A stretch of DNA of 64,000 nt, taken from the NCBI GenBank assembly GCA_964645045.1, contig CAZXYZ010000057.1:1-64000 (forward strand). Direction: 5' to 3'. The DNA is from Anammoximicrobium sp964645045 (GTDB taxonomy: Bacteria; Planctomycetota; Planctomycetia; Pirellulales; Pirellulaceae). The position numbers and the translations under genes were made by a program. Of this stretch, positions 48,348 to 57,655 are shown in pieces. The notes under the pieces are model-generated. The model worked only from the letters and a program-made list of their open reading frames with translations, made no database searches and was not told the DNA's origin. Within the stretch, counting starts at the first letter, position 1, and each line of letters starts with the position of its first letter.

Positions 48348-51300
48348 GTGGAAGAGTTGAAAAGTCGAAAAGCCAGAGGTTCGGCGCGCGACGAGCCGTT
48401 GGAGGATCTGCTGTCGATCAATCGGCGGCGGTTCCTCGAGGCGTCGGGGTTTGCCCTGTTTCTGTCGGCCTTGGGGGGCTGCCTGCGCGCGCCGGTCCGC
48501 AGTGCCTTGTCTCCGGCCAGTGGCGAAGAAGGGTCGGCGGCGGGATTGGCCCGCTACTTCGCTTCTACCTGCGGCGGCTGCCCGGCCGCGTGCGGTGTGC
48601 TGGTCAAGACGCGCGACGGGCGGCCGATCAAGCTGGAAGGCAATCCCGATCATCCGCTGTCCCAAGGCGGGCTGTGCGCGGTCGGCCAGGCCGAAGTGCT
48701 GGGGCTGTACGACAGCCAGCGGCTGCGCGAGCCGCAGTTGGATGGACAGCCGGCTGACTGGGGCCGCGTGGACGAGCGAGTCCGCGGCAGAATGGAGGCG
48801 GCCAAGGACGCGGGGTGGTCCGTGGTGCTGTTGACCGGCACGATCCACAGTCCGACCACGCGGGCGGCGATCGGGGAGTTCTTGAAGAGTTCGCCGGACG
48901 CCCGCCACGTGGTGTACGACCCGCTGTCCGCTTCGGCGATCGGCGCGGCACACCAGCGGACGCATGGTATGCGAGCCGTCCCGCGTTACCGCTTCGACCG
49001 GGCCGACGTGATCGTTGCGCTGGGCGCGGACTTCCTGGGCACGTGGATCTCGCCGGTCGAGTACACGGCCGGCTATCGCACCCGCCGCGTACCGGCGCGA
49101 GCGGCAGTGGGGCAAGCTTCCAGCTTGCCTCCCGCGGCCGGTTCGCAAGCTGGAAGCTTACGCCACGGCACAGGCGAGCCGCCGCAAATGTCCTACCACG
49201 TCCAGATCGAGTCGCGGATGTCGCTCACCGGCTGCAAGGCCGACGAGCGGTGGGCCGTGCCGCCCGACGCGCTGGGCGCGATCGCTGGACGGCTGGCGAT
49301 TGAATTGGCGAGCCGCGCCGGCCGCAAAATCGAGGGCGCACCGCCCGCCGGACCGATCGACGACGCGAAACTTAAAGCGTTGGCCGATCGGCTGTGGCAT
49401 GCGCGCGGCAAATCGCTGGTGGTCTGTGACAGTCAAGACGTGCCAACGCAAATCGTCTGCAATTTCATCAACGACCTGCTGCAGGGCTACGGCCAGACGC
49501 TCGAGATCGCTCCGGCGTCCCAGCAACGGTCGGCCGACGACGGCCCGCTGGCGGAACTGTTGGAACAACTGAAAGCCGGCCAGGTCGGAGTGCTGGTGAT
49601 CGCGGGCGTCAACCCCGTGTACGACCTGCCGAGCGGTCCGCAGATCGGTGAATGGTTGCGGGGTGACAAGGCGCCGCTGGTGGTGCGGTTGGGGCAGCAC
49701 GCCGACGAAACCGCCGCGGTCGCCTCGTGCGTCTGTCCGGAAAGTCACTGGCTGGAGAGCTGGGGGGACGCCGAGCCGGTGGCGGGTGTGCTGAGCCTGT
49801 GCCAGCCGGCGATTGCCCCGCTGGGCTCGACACGATCCCTGCTGGAATGCCTGCTGGCCTGGACCCAAAGCGAAACCGCGCCGCCATCCGCGACGGCGGC
49901 TTACGATGCCGTTCGCAGCCATTGGCAGGAGGGGGTATTCCCGCAGCGGACGACGAAGGAGCCGGCTGCGGACGAGTTCTGGGAGCAATCATTGCGTGCG
50001 GGCGCGGTCGTCGTGAAGTCGCCGGCTGCCGAGCTCAAGGCGTTCGACGACAAGGCCGTGCCGCTGGCCAAGCTGCCCCTTCCGGCCGCGGGCGAATCGC
50101 TATCGCTGGTGTTGTATCCCAAAGTCGGCCTGCTGGACGGACGCCCGGCGCACAACCCCTGGCTGCAGGAGTTGCCCGACCCGGTCACGAAGGCCGCTTG
50201 GGACAACTACGCCTGCCTGTCGCCCCAGACGGCCGAACGGCTGGGGCTCCGTCAGGATGATCTGGTCCGCATCACGGCGGGCAAGGCGTCGATCGAGTTG
50301 CCGGTCCTGATCCAGCCCGGCCAGCACGCCAGTGTCGTGGCGGTGGCGCTAGGCTACGGGCGCCAGGGCACGGAACGATTCGCCCAAGTGGGTCCGCAAT
50401 GGATCGAAGCGCAATCGTCGGTCGGGGCCAATGGCCTGGTTGGCGTCAACGCGGCTCCCTTGCTGCACCTGGACGGCGGTGCGCTGCACTACCTGCGGGC
50501 GGACGTCCGCGTCGAAGCCGCCGGGGGGCGGCGCCGCGTGGCCACGACCCAACAGCACCATACGCTGTCGGTCCCGACTCACCTGGCCACGCCGGGCACG
50601 GAGCATCGCCCGATCGTCGAGCAGACGACGTTGGCCGCCTATCGCGGCGACCCGCATGCCGGCGCGGCGCACCATCACGAGTTCGAAGGCGAATTGTGGA
50701 CGGACGATCATCCGTACACCGGCCCGCGTTGGGGCATGGTCATCGATCTGAACAAGTGTACCGGCTGTTCGGCTTGCGTGATCGCCTGCCAGGCCGAGAA
50801 CAACGTGCCCGTCGTGGGGCGAGACGAAGTGCTGCGCAGCCGCGAGATGCACTGGATCCGCATCGACCGCTACTACGACGAAACGAGTGATCGTGTCACA
50901 GCCTTGCACCAGCCGATGCTCTGCCAGCACTGTGCCAACGCGCCCTGCGAAAACGTCTGTCCCGTTCTGGCCACCGTCCACAGCGAAGAGGGGTTGAACC
51001 AGCAGGTTTACAACCGCTGCGTCGGCACGCGGTACTGTGCGAACAACTGCCCGTACAAAGTCCGCCGCTTTAATTGGTTCGAATACAGCCGCGGCGAGCG
51101 GCTGGAAAACGCCGCCTTGAACCCCGACATCACCGTCCGCTCGCGCGGCGTGATGGAGAAGTGCAGCTTCTGCGTCCAACGCATCCAGGAAGCGAACCTG
51201 CTGGCCCGGCACCGCGGCGAACCGGTCGCCGACGGCGCGATCCGCACGGCCTGCCAGCAGTCGTGTCCCGCCGGGGCCATCGTGTTCGGCGACTTGAACG

Positions 51301-51443
51301 ATCCCCAGAGCACGGTCGCCAAAGCGGCTGCCGAGGGCCGCCATTTCCAGGTCTTGGCCGAACTGAACGTGCGGCCGTCGATCGGTTATCTGCGCGTCGT
51401 TCACAACCGCGAGGAACAATCTCAGGAAACGCATCATGTCTGA
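48348..51443 (+). CDS. actB: Alternative complex III, iron-sulfur subunit ActB
   Basis: A 1031-residue protein from GTG 48348 (GGGAAG upstream). A twin-arginine motif (INRRRFLEASGFALFLSALG) shows Tat export. The N-terminal half resembles a molybdopterin oxidoreductase with one Cys cluster (CGGCPAACGV, about 75-82); the family lacks the Mo cofactor. The C-terminal half is ferredoxin-like with CTGCSACVIAC, CQHCANAPCENVC, CVGTRYCANNCPYK and CSFCVQ. It relays electrons between the ActC membrane subunit and ActA. Residues about 256-273 (VGQASSLPPAAGSQAGSL) come from an in-frame repeat element. It overlaps actC by 8 nt. Confidence 0.94.
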   Translation: MEELKSRKARGSARDEPLEDLLSINRRRFLEASGFALFLSALGGCLRAPVRSALSPASGEEGSAAGLARYFASTCGGCPAACGVLVKTRDGRPIKLEGNPDHPLSQGGLCAVGQAEVLGLYDSQRLREPQLDGQPADWGRVDERVRGRMEAAKDAGWSVVLLTGTIHSPTTRAAIGEFLKSSPDARHVVYDPLSASAIGAAHQRTHGMRAVPRYRFDRADVIVALGADFLGTWISPVEYTAGYRTRRVPARAAVGQASSLPPAAGSQAGSLRHGTGEPPQMSYHVQIESRMSLTGCKADERWAVPPDALGAIAGRLAIELASRAGRKIEGAPPAGPIDDAKLKALADRLWHARGKSLVVCDSQDVPTQIVCNFINDLLQGYGQTLEIAPASQQRSADDGPLAELLEQLKAGQVGVLVIAGVNPVYDLPSGPQIGEWLRGDKAPLVVRLGQHADETAAVASCVCPESHWLESWGDAEPVAGVLSLCQPAIAPLGSTRSLLECLLAWTQSETAPPSATAAYDAVRSHWQEGVFPQRTTKEPAADEFWEQSLRAGAVVVKSPAAELKAFDDKAVPLAKLPLPAAGESLSLVLYPKVGLLDGRPAHNPWLQELPDPVTKAAWDNYACLSPQTAERLGLRQDDLVRITAGKASIELPVLIQPGQHASVVAVALGYGRQGTERFAQVGPQWIEAQSSVGANGLVGVNAAPLLHLDGGALHYLRADVRVEAAGGRRRVATTQQHHTLSVPTHLATPGTEHRPIVEQTTLAAYRGDPHAGAAHHHEFEGELWTDDHPYTGPRWGMVIDLNKCTGCSACVIACQAENNVPVVGRDEVLRSREMHWIRIDRYYDETSDRVTALHQPMLCQHCANAPCENVCPVLATVHSEEGLNQQVYNRCVGTRYCANNCPYKVRRFNWFEYSRGERLENAALNPDITVRSRGVMEKCSFCVQRIQEANLLARHRGEPVADGAIRTACQQSCPAGAIVFGDLNDPQSTVAKAAAEGRHFQVLAELNVRPSIGYLRVVHNREEQSQETHHV
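49113..49170. repeat. Inverted-repeat element inserted in frame in actB
   Basis: Arms GTGGGGCAAGCTTCCAGC (from 49117) and, reversed, GTGGCGTAAGCTTCCAGC (to 49166) enclose a short CG-rich spacer. GGCA flanks both sides (49113-49116 and 49167-49170) with an offset of 54 nt, exactly 18 codons. Same family as the narJ element at 42966-43059. Confidence 0.78.
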
Positions 51444-52791
51444 TATGGCTTTATCTGTTGCCCCGCTGATTACCGGCGACCGGACGTTGTCCGACGTCAC
51501 ACGGGACATCTGCGCTCCGTTGGAACGCCGCCCCGGCCTGCTGTGGTGGGCGGGGTTCGTCCTGTCGTCGTCCCTGCTGCTGCTGGGCACCGTCGCGGTC
51601 CTGTACCAGGTCGCCACGGGGATCGGCACGTGGGGCTTGAACCGCACGGTCGGCTGGGCCTTCGACATCACAAACTTTGTGTTCTGGATCGGGATCGGTC
51701 ACGCCGGGACGCTGATTTCGGCGATCCTGTTTCTGTTCCGCCAGAAATGGCGGACGTCGGTCAATCGCTCGGCCGAAGCCATGACGCTGTTCGCCGTGAT
51801 GTGCGCCGGCATTTTCCCGCTGATCCACATGGGCCGCCCATGGCTGGCGTACTGGATCGCGCCTTATCCGAACACCCGCGGGTCGCTGTGGGTGAATTTC
51901 CGTTCGCCGCTGGTCTGGGACTTTTTCGCCATCAGCACGTATTTCCTGGTGTCCCTGATCTTCTGGTACGTCGGCTTGGTTCCGGATCTGGCGACGGTCC
52001 GCGATCGGACTCCGCCGGGCTGGCGGCGGCGGCTGCTGGGATTCTTCAGCCTGGGCTGGGACGGCTCGTTCCGCACCTGGCACCGCTACGAGACCGTGTA
52101 CCTGCTGCTGGCCGGACTGGCTACGCCGCTGGTCGTGTCCGTCCACTCGATCGTCAGTTCCGATTTTGCCACGGCCGTGATCCCCGGCTGGCACACCACG
52201 ATCTTTCCGCCGTACTTCGTCGCCGGAGCGATTTTTTCCGGCATGGCGATGGTGCTGACGCTGATGCTGGTGGCCCGCAAGGTCATGCACATGGAAAACT
52301 ACATCACCCAGCGGCACATCGACCCGATGTGCAAGCTGGTGCTGGCGACCAGTTGCCTGGTGGGCGCTGCGTATGCGACCGAGGTGTTCGTCGCGCTGTA
52401 CAGCGGCAACCCCTACGAGCAATTCATGATGGTCAACCGCATGGCCGGCCCCTACGGCTGGGGCTATCAGATCATGGTTGCCTGCAACGTACTGGTCCCG
52501 CAGTTATTCTGGTTCCCCGCCGTCCGCCGCAATCTGCCGCTGGTGTTCGTGATGACCCTGGCGGTGAACCTGGGGATGTGGTTCGAGCGGTTTGTGATCA
52601 TTGTGACCTCGCTGCACCGCGACTTTCTGCCGTCCAGTTGGGCGAGCTATGCACCGACCTCGATCGAACTTGCCACGTTGGTAGGCAGCTTCGGGCTGTT
52701 CTTCACGTGTTTCCTGTTGTTCTGCCGCGTGTTGCCCATGATCAATATCAGTGAAGTCAAAGGCGTGTTGCCGAAGGAACATGAGCATTAG
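51436..52791 (+). CDS. actC: Alternative complex III, NrfD/PsrC-like quinol-binding subunit ActC
   Basis: A 451-residue polytopic membrane protein of the NrfD/PsrC family. Motifs typical of ActC are WWAGFVLSSSLLLLGTVAV, FVFWIGIGHAGTLISAILF and AVMCAGIFPLIHMGRPWLAY, with later helices FVMTLAVNLGMWFERFVII and LFFTCFLLFCRVLP. It oxidises quinol and may translocate protons. ATG 51436 overlaps the actB end by 8 nt, implying coupled translation. A REP array of four hairpins follows before the next subunit. Confidence 0.95.
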   Translation: MSDMALSVAPLITGDRTLSDVTRDICAPLERRPGLLWWAGFVLSSSLLLLGTVAVLYQVATGIGTWGLNRTVGWAFDITNFVFWIGIGHAGTLISAILFLFRQKWRTSVNRSAEAMTLFAVMCAGIFPLIHMGRPWLAYWIAPYPNTRGSLWVNFRSPLVWDFFAISTYFLVSLIFWYVGLVPDLATVRDRTPPGWRRRLLGFFSLGWDGSFRTWHRYETVYLLLAGLATPLVVSVHSIVSSDFATAVIPGWHTTIFPPYFVAGAIFSGMAMVLTLMLVARKVMHMENYITQRHIDPMCKLVLATSCLVGAAYATEVFVALYSGNPYEQFMMVNRMAGPYGWGYQIMVACNVLVPQLFWFPAVRRNLPLVFVMTLAVNLGMWFERFVIIVTSLHRDFLPSSWASYAPTSIELATLVGSFGLFFTCFLLFCRVLPMINISEVKGVLPKEHEH

Positions 52792-52801
52792 CCCGGAGCT
52801 C

Positions 52802-52927
52802 GTAGCCGCGTTCGCCAGAACGCGGGTTTTGTAGCCGCGTTCGCCAGAACGCGGGTTTTGTAGCCGCGTTCGCCAGAACGCGGGACGGGTCATCAGGTTA
52901 CGCCCGCGTTCTGGCGAACGCGGCTAC
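52802..52927. repeat. REP array between actC and actDE (four copies)
   Basis: Three direct copies of the CGCGTTC-GCCA-GAACGCG hairpin spaced by TTTT or similar, then one inverted copy. Same family as 41199-41412. Confidence 0.92.
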
Positions 52928-52987
52928 GGCAGGGTGCCGCGCCAGTTCCGGCATCATGAATAAGCCGAATTAGAACGAGAACGACCC

Positions 52988-54223
52988 ATGAGCCGACGAA
53001 TACTACTAGCCGCGTTTCGCGAGGAAGATCACTTGCTGAGCGCCGTCCGCGCGGTGCGGGCCGGCGGCGCGACGATCGTCGACGTGTACAGCCCTTACGC
53101 CGTTCACGGCTTGGACGACGCGTTGGGCTGGCGGCCGTCGCGGCTGACCTGGGCCTGCGGATTGTGCGGAGCCGCCGGAGCGTTGTTCATGCTCTGGTTC
53201 CAGTTCTGGACGTCCGCGGCCGATTGGCCGTTGAACATCGGCGGCAAGCCCTTCAACTCGCTGCCGGCCTTTGTGCCCGTGATCTTCGAGGCGATGGTGC
53301 TGTGCGGCGCGGTGGGCACCGTGCTGGCCTTTTTCCTCGTCGCGCGGTTGCGTCCCGGCAAGCGAGCCGAATCGATCGGACCGCCGGTGACCGACGATCG
53401 CTTTGCGCTGCTGATCGAGCAGACCGACGCCACGTTCGACGTGCCTCAGATGTCCGCTCTGCTGAAAACGCATCATGCCGAGCAAATTGAAGAACGCGTG
53501 CTCGACGGCCGTCCCGGTTCCGGCGAGCACGATCCGAACGCATGCTCTGGCTTGCGGTGGGTGAACGCCGGCTTGGCGGCCGTGCTGGTCGCCATCGTCG
53601 TGGCGATCCTGGTTACACCGCGGAACCTGTCGCGGCCGAACGTGGAATTCCTGCCCACGATGCGGCGGAGTGTTCCCGTCGATCCTCAGACGACCCTGGC
53701 GGGCCTGCCGCCCGCGCGGCCGATCGCGGGCACGATCGCCCGGGACGCTCGGCCCTTGCATTATCAAGCCACGCCCGAAGACGAGACGCGGGCCGGCGAG
53801 GAATTGACCAATCCTTTCAAAGCCGACGACGCGGCGGCCCTGGAACGTGGCCGGTTCGTGTACGCCAACTTCTGCATCCAGTGCCACGGTCCCAGCGGCG
53901 AAGGCGACGGTTTGGTGCCGGCTCGCGGCTATCCCCCGCCGCCCCCCTGGAGTGCGGAGAAATCGCGGCTGTTGAAGGACGGCACGCTGTTTCACGTGAT
54001 CGGCTACGGCCGAAACAACATGCCGGCGTTGCGGAATCAGTTGTCCCAGGAGGACCGTTGGAGATTGGTCCTGCACATCCGCGACCTGCAACGCCGCGCG
54101 GTCCAGCAAGCCGAACAGGCGGCGGCAGCGGCGGCAGCTGCTGCGGCGGCGAAAGGCGATGGGAAGAATGAGAAGCAGGGGACGGATGAAAAGGATCCGC
54201 CACCTGCCCCCAAGGTCCCCTAG
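52988..54223 (+). CDS. Alternative complex III, fused ActD (DUF3341) - ActE (cytochrome c) subunit
   Basis: A 411-residue fusion. Residues 1-170 are ActD/DUF3341: RRILLAAFREEDHLLSAVRA, the motif DVYSPYAVHGLDDALGWRPS and two membrane helices. A third helix (WVNAGLAAVLVAIVVAILV, about 190-210) leads to an ActE-like class I cytochrome c: heme site FCIQCHGPSGEGDG near residue 297 and the axial Met region RNNMPALRNQL. The tail is an Ala run followed by a charged, Pro-rich stretch. ActD and ActE are separate proteins in many alternative complex III operons. The cytochrome domain would accept electrons on the periplasmic side. Confidence 0.92.
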   Translation: MSRRILLAAFREEDHLLSAVRAVRAGGATIVDVYSPYAVHGLDDALGWRPSRLTWACGLCGAAGALFMLWFQFWTSAADWPLNIGGKPFNSLPAFVPVIFEAMVLCGAVGTVLAFFLVARLRPGKRAESIGPPVTDDRFALLIEQTDATFDVPQMSALLKTHHAEQIEERVLDGRPGSGEHDPNACSGLRWVNAGLAAVLVAIVVAILVTPRNLSRPNVEFLPTMRRSVPVDPQTTLAGLPPARPIAGTIARDARPLHYQATPEDETRAGEELTNPFKADDAAALERGRFVYANFCIQCHGPSGEGDGLVPARGYPPPPPWSAEKSRLLKDGTLFHVIGYGRNNMPALRNQLSQEDRWRLVLHIRDLQRRAVQQAEQAAAAAAAAAAAKGDGKNEKQGTDEKDPPPAPKVP

Positions 54224-54281
54224 GTCCCCTGACTCCCATTGCCCCCCTCCGTCCCAGCGAATTCCCAGGAGCCCCCGAACG

Positions 54282-55421
54282 ATGAATCCCGCATCGGAAC
54301 CTCAATTCGACGGCAGCGTCTTACGCCGCTGGTCCGCCGGTTTAATGATTGCCGGACTGGCCGCCCTCGCCTTGGGCGCGGCGTTTTCCGCCGAGCGACT
54401 GTGGGGCAACCTGCTGCTCGCCTCGACGATGCTGGCTGGCTTTGGCGTGGGCGGCGCGTTTTTCCTGGCTTTCCACGGCGTGACTGGCGCGCGGTGGAGC
54501 CGTCCGCTGCTGCCAGCCGCCCGCCAGCTGACGGCGACGCTGCCCCTGGCGGCCGCCGCGGCCGGCGTGGTGGCCGTTGCGGGGTTGTTCTTCTATCCGT
54601 GGGCCCACGGCGAAGCGGCGCATGGGGCCACGTTCTGGTTCAAAAACGCCTGGCTGTCGCCCGGCTTCTTCGTCGGCCGCACCGTGGCTTACGTCGTTGT
54701 GTGGGCGCTGGTCGCGAGGTGGCTGGTTTCGACTCGCTCGCCGGCCGGCGTGGGCCGCTCGGCCCTGGCCCTGGTCGTGTTGGGCTTGTCCGTCTCTTTT
54801 GCCGGCTTTGATTGGATCATGTCGCTGGAGCCGTTGTGGTTCAGCACGATGTTCGGCGTCTACCAGTTTGCCGGCGTCTTTGCCAGCGCCCTGGCGGCCC
54901 TGGTCGTGTTCACGGCGTGGCTGAAACGCACCGGCTCCTGCTGCGCGGATGTCGGCGAAAGCCAGCTGCACGACCTGGGCAAACTGCTGTTCGGATTCAG
55001 CTGTTTCTGGATGTACATCTGGTTCAGCCAGTACATGCTGATCTGGTACGTCAACATCCCCGAGGAGTCCGTCTATTTCATCCGCCGCACCCAGGGACTG
55101 TGGTGGCCCGTGACCTTGCTGAATCTGGCCTTGAACTGGGGCGTCCCCTTCTTCGCCCTGTTGCCGCGTCCCGCCAAACGCAGCTGGCGCGTCATGGTCC
55201 GCATTTCGCTCGTGATTCTGTTTGGCCGCTGGTTGGATCTGTACCTGATGATCCTTCCGCCGCTGTCGGGACCATACCCGGCTTGCGGCTTCGCCGAGCT
55301 GGGCGGCCTGCTGCTGGTTTCCGGCTTGCTTCTGCGTGTCGTGACGACCGGCCCGTGCCCGGTTTCCGTCGCGTTGTCCAACCTGCATCCCGAACCGGCT
55401 GAGTGCGTCGTCGAGGCGTAA
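54282..55421 (+). CDS. actF: Alternative complex III, membrane subunit ActF
   Basis: A 379-residue polytopic membrane protein. ATG 54282 is chosen for AGGAG about 10 nt upstream; the longer in-frame extension overlaps the actDE end and lacks a site. Family motifs are FAGFDWIMSLEPLWFSTMFG, SCFWMYIWFSQYMLIWYVNI and PEESVYFIRRTQGLWW, with ALNWGVPFFALL later. About ten helices. ActF is a smaller structural relative of ActC's neighbourhood and may take part in proton movement. It is the last gene of the recognisable operon; no ActG and no terminal oxidase genes follow. Confidence 0.92.
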   Translation: MNPASEPQFDGSVLRRWSAGLMIAGLAALALGAAFSAERLWGNLLLASTMLAGFGVGGAFFLAFHGVTGARWSRPLLPAARQLTATLPLAAAAAGVVAVAGLFFYPWAHGEAAHGATFWFKNAWLSPGFFVGRTVAYVVVWALVARWLVSTRSPAGVGRSALALVVLGLSVSFAGFDWIMSLEPLWFSTMFGVYQFAGVFASALAALVVFTAWLKRTGSCCADVGESQLHDLGKLLFGFSCFWMYIWFSQYMLIWYVNIPEESVYFIRRTQGLWWPVTLLNLALNWGVPFFALLPRPAKRSWRVMVRISLVILFGRWLDLYLMILPPLSGPYPACGFAELGGLLLVSGLLLRVVTTGPCPVSVALSNLHPEPAECVVEA

Positions 55422-55642
55422 TCGTGGGGTGCGCCATGTGGTGTCTGTTTCGACACGAAGAAGCGTTTGCCTCCCGGATTTGTTGGGCGACGAGAAGGGC
55501 ACCGTGAACAGCGACGAAACGGGCCTTCCACAGAAGAGAAGGAAATCGGCGGGCGTGAAGCGACACCGCGCTCCGAGCGCGATTGATCAGCAAATCTCCC
55601 CATTCATCGCAGTCAGCATTCTCGAAGAAATGAAACCGAACC

Positions 55643-57655
55643 GTGGCAACGACACAACGTGAATTCATCGAAGGCGTCGGGCTGCAAACCGGCTGCGGAT
55701 TTGACGCCGTCGCGACCAGCGTCTGCGGCGACTGCGTTGAACGATCGGAGTTGCAGGGCTCTGGGGGCCAGCGTGTCACGTTTACCGTGGCGGCGATAAC
55801 CTCTCGATCCGCCCTGTCCGAGGTCCTCAGCGTCTCGGCCTCGATGTCACTGGCCGCAAGCGTGGGCGGGATGCCCATTAGCGGTTCAGGCAAGATCGCC
55901 TGGTTTAACGCACGCCGCGTCAACAACTTTGCGGTCTTCATCGTCATCAGCGCCTCCGTCCGCAATTCCGAAAAACGGATGAGAGCGGTGAAGCTTGAAG
56001 ACTCGGCTCGAGATCTCTTCGCCCGCGATCCGGGAGCGTTTCGCAGGCGCTGCGGCGATGAATTCATGATCGGGGAAACCACCGGTGGAGAAATGCACGG
56101 AGTCTTCGAGTTCCATTGCCATGACGAGACCGAGCACCGCAAGCTGACCGCCGACTTCTCCGCTTCCGGCGGGCTGGGGACGTTCTCCGGCGCAGCCGAT
56201 TTCTCCCTTGCCTGGGAGAAGATATCGTCGTACTTCCGCGGCGAATTCGAATTCAAGTTTTTCCGCGCAGGCGGAAGCACGACAAAACCCGAACCGACAA
56301 CGCCCCGAGAGGTACTCGATTACGCGAAGGAGTTTCCACTCATGGTGGCGCAACCGGGTGGTTCTGTGCCGGTGACGGCGATTTTCATGGATTATGGGTC
56401 CCTCGACCTTCCGCAAGGCGCGACGCCCATTGACATCGCGAATCAAAAAGCCACCTTGGAGCGACTGGCAGCCCACCGCTTGCGACTGCTCGACATGTTG
56501 GACAGCATCGAGTACCTGCTGTTCAACCCACTGCAGTTCGAACCGTTCGAGGCCGCTGAGTGGAACAAGAAGGCCAATGACGTGAAGGGAGTCTTGGAGA
56601 CGATTACGACCTCAGCCCGCGCCTGCTACCTTGACTTCAAGAAATGTGATGAAGTGCCCCATTACGATATCCCCGTCGTCATCCTTCCTCGCCGGCGAGA
56701 GGCGTCGGAGATCGGCGCCATTGATGCCGCGAGAGAAGCGGCCCAAAGGGCAAAGCAGCACGCACGCGGTGCGAGTGAAGCCGCAATCGAGATGGCCCGC
56801 CTTGTCGCTGGCATCGCAACAGGTCCAGCGGGAAAGGTCGCTGTGGACAAGGCGCGCATTCAACTGCAGAACGTGAGCGACAGCCTGCGACTTTGTGAAC
56901 AGGCGATGCTTGACGCTCGAGTCATCCTTTCGGACGACCCCGTCGTGGTGGGCCTGAAACAAGATGCGCAACGAGCCTTTGAAGATGCGCAAATAGTGTT
57001 ACAGACCGCGGAACAGCGATTTAAGGGGGCCTACGCCATCGGTTGCGCACCGTACTGGAAAGGGCCGACCGCAATCAAGCCCGACGGATGGAGCGACGAC
57101 CACGGCTGGGCCACACCGTCTTTTTCGTGGCGAATCGTTGGAAATCCGGGACGCCAGCACATAAAACTCTCAGATTTCGCCTATGATCCAGAGCAGGGCG
57201 AAGTGTGGATGTTCCCAATCGGAAATCTTAAGGTCGAACATAAGCAAGAAGGAGCAGGAACATATACCTACTGGTGGGCTGAAGATCCTCCAGAGAGATT
57301 TCCGCGCATTTACACGTTTCACAGTCGCGCTCCGATAGGAGAAAGGGCCGGCTGCTATTTCGAGATAGAATACGAACCCAGGCTAGAAGGTAAGGTGCTT
57401 TCACTGCCGTTGTTGCTTCGGTCCGAAAAGACCGGCTTAGAATCAAAGGTCGAGTTCCGGTGCTTTCTTGGCACGGTGCCAGCGGAGCCGTATTTTGACT
57501 TCTACGGAAAGGTTCAGAATGGCGGTTCCCCGGACGGTGGCCCTACCGAAGGCATCCAGGAATTCGTCGTCAGCGGCGAGAGCTTGGGCTGGCGCAATCA
57601 GCGCGTCAGGCTTCGCGAGGTCGCTTGCGAGAGCAACGGTTCGGACTGCACGTAA
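55643..57655 (+). CDS. Hypothetical protein with possible MACPF/CDC-like N-terminal region
   Basis: A 670-residue protein from GTG 55643; I see no clear family assignment. The N-terminal third has alternating small-residue strands (SVSASMSLAASVGGMPISGS), then NNFAVFIVISASVRN, CGDEFMIGETTGGEMHGVFE and further SASGGLGTFSGAADFS strands. This order of a CGD-F-x-GG segment flanked by Ser/Gly/Ala-rich amphipathic strands recalls MACPF/CDC pore-forming proteins. The middle (about 270-480) is helical and possibly coiled coil. The C-terminal part is beta-rich (GEVWMFPIGNLKVEHKQEG). There is no obvious signal peptide. The second half looks lower in GC than its neighbours, hinting at transfer. The MACPF reading is a hypothesis. 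Confidence 0.7.
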   Translation: MATTQREFIEGVGLQTGCGFDAVATSVCGDCVERSELQGSGGQRVTFTVAAITSRSALSEVLSVSASMSLAASVGGMPISGSGKIAWFNARRVNNFAVFIVISASVRNSEKRMRAVKLEDSARDLFARDPGAFRRRCGDEFMIGETTGGEMHGVFEFHCHDETEHRKLTADFSASGGLGTFSGAADFSLAWEKISSYFRGEFEFKFFRAGGSTTKPEPTTPREVLDYAKEFPLMVAQPGGSVPVTAIFMDYGSLDLPQGATPIDIANQKATLERLAAHRLRLLDMLDSIEYLLFNPLQFEPFEAAEWNKKANDVKGVLETITTSARACYLDFKKCDEVPHYDIPVVILPRRREASEIGAIDAAREAAQRAKQHARGASEAAIEMARLVAGIATGPAGKVAVDKARIQLQNVSDSLRLCEQAMLDARVILSDDPVVVGLKQDAQRAFEDAQIVLQTAEQRFKGAYAIGCAPYWKGPTAIKPDGWSDDHGWATPSFSWRIVGNPGRQHIKLSDFAYDPEQGEVWMFPIGNLKVEHKQEGAGTYTYWWAEDPPERFPRIYTFHSRAPIGERAGCYFEIEYEPRLEGKVLSLPLLLRSEKTGLESKVEFRCFLGTVPAEPYFDFYGKVQNGGSPDGGPTEGIQEFVVSGESLGWRNQRVRLREVACESNGSDCT

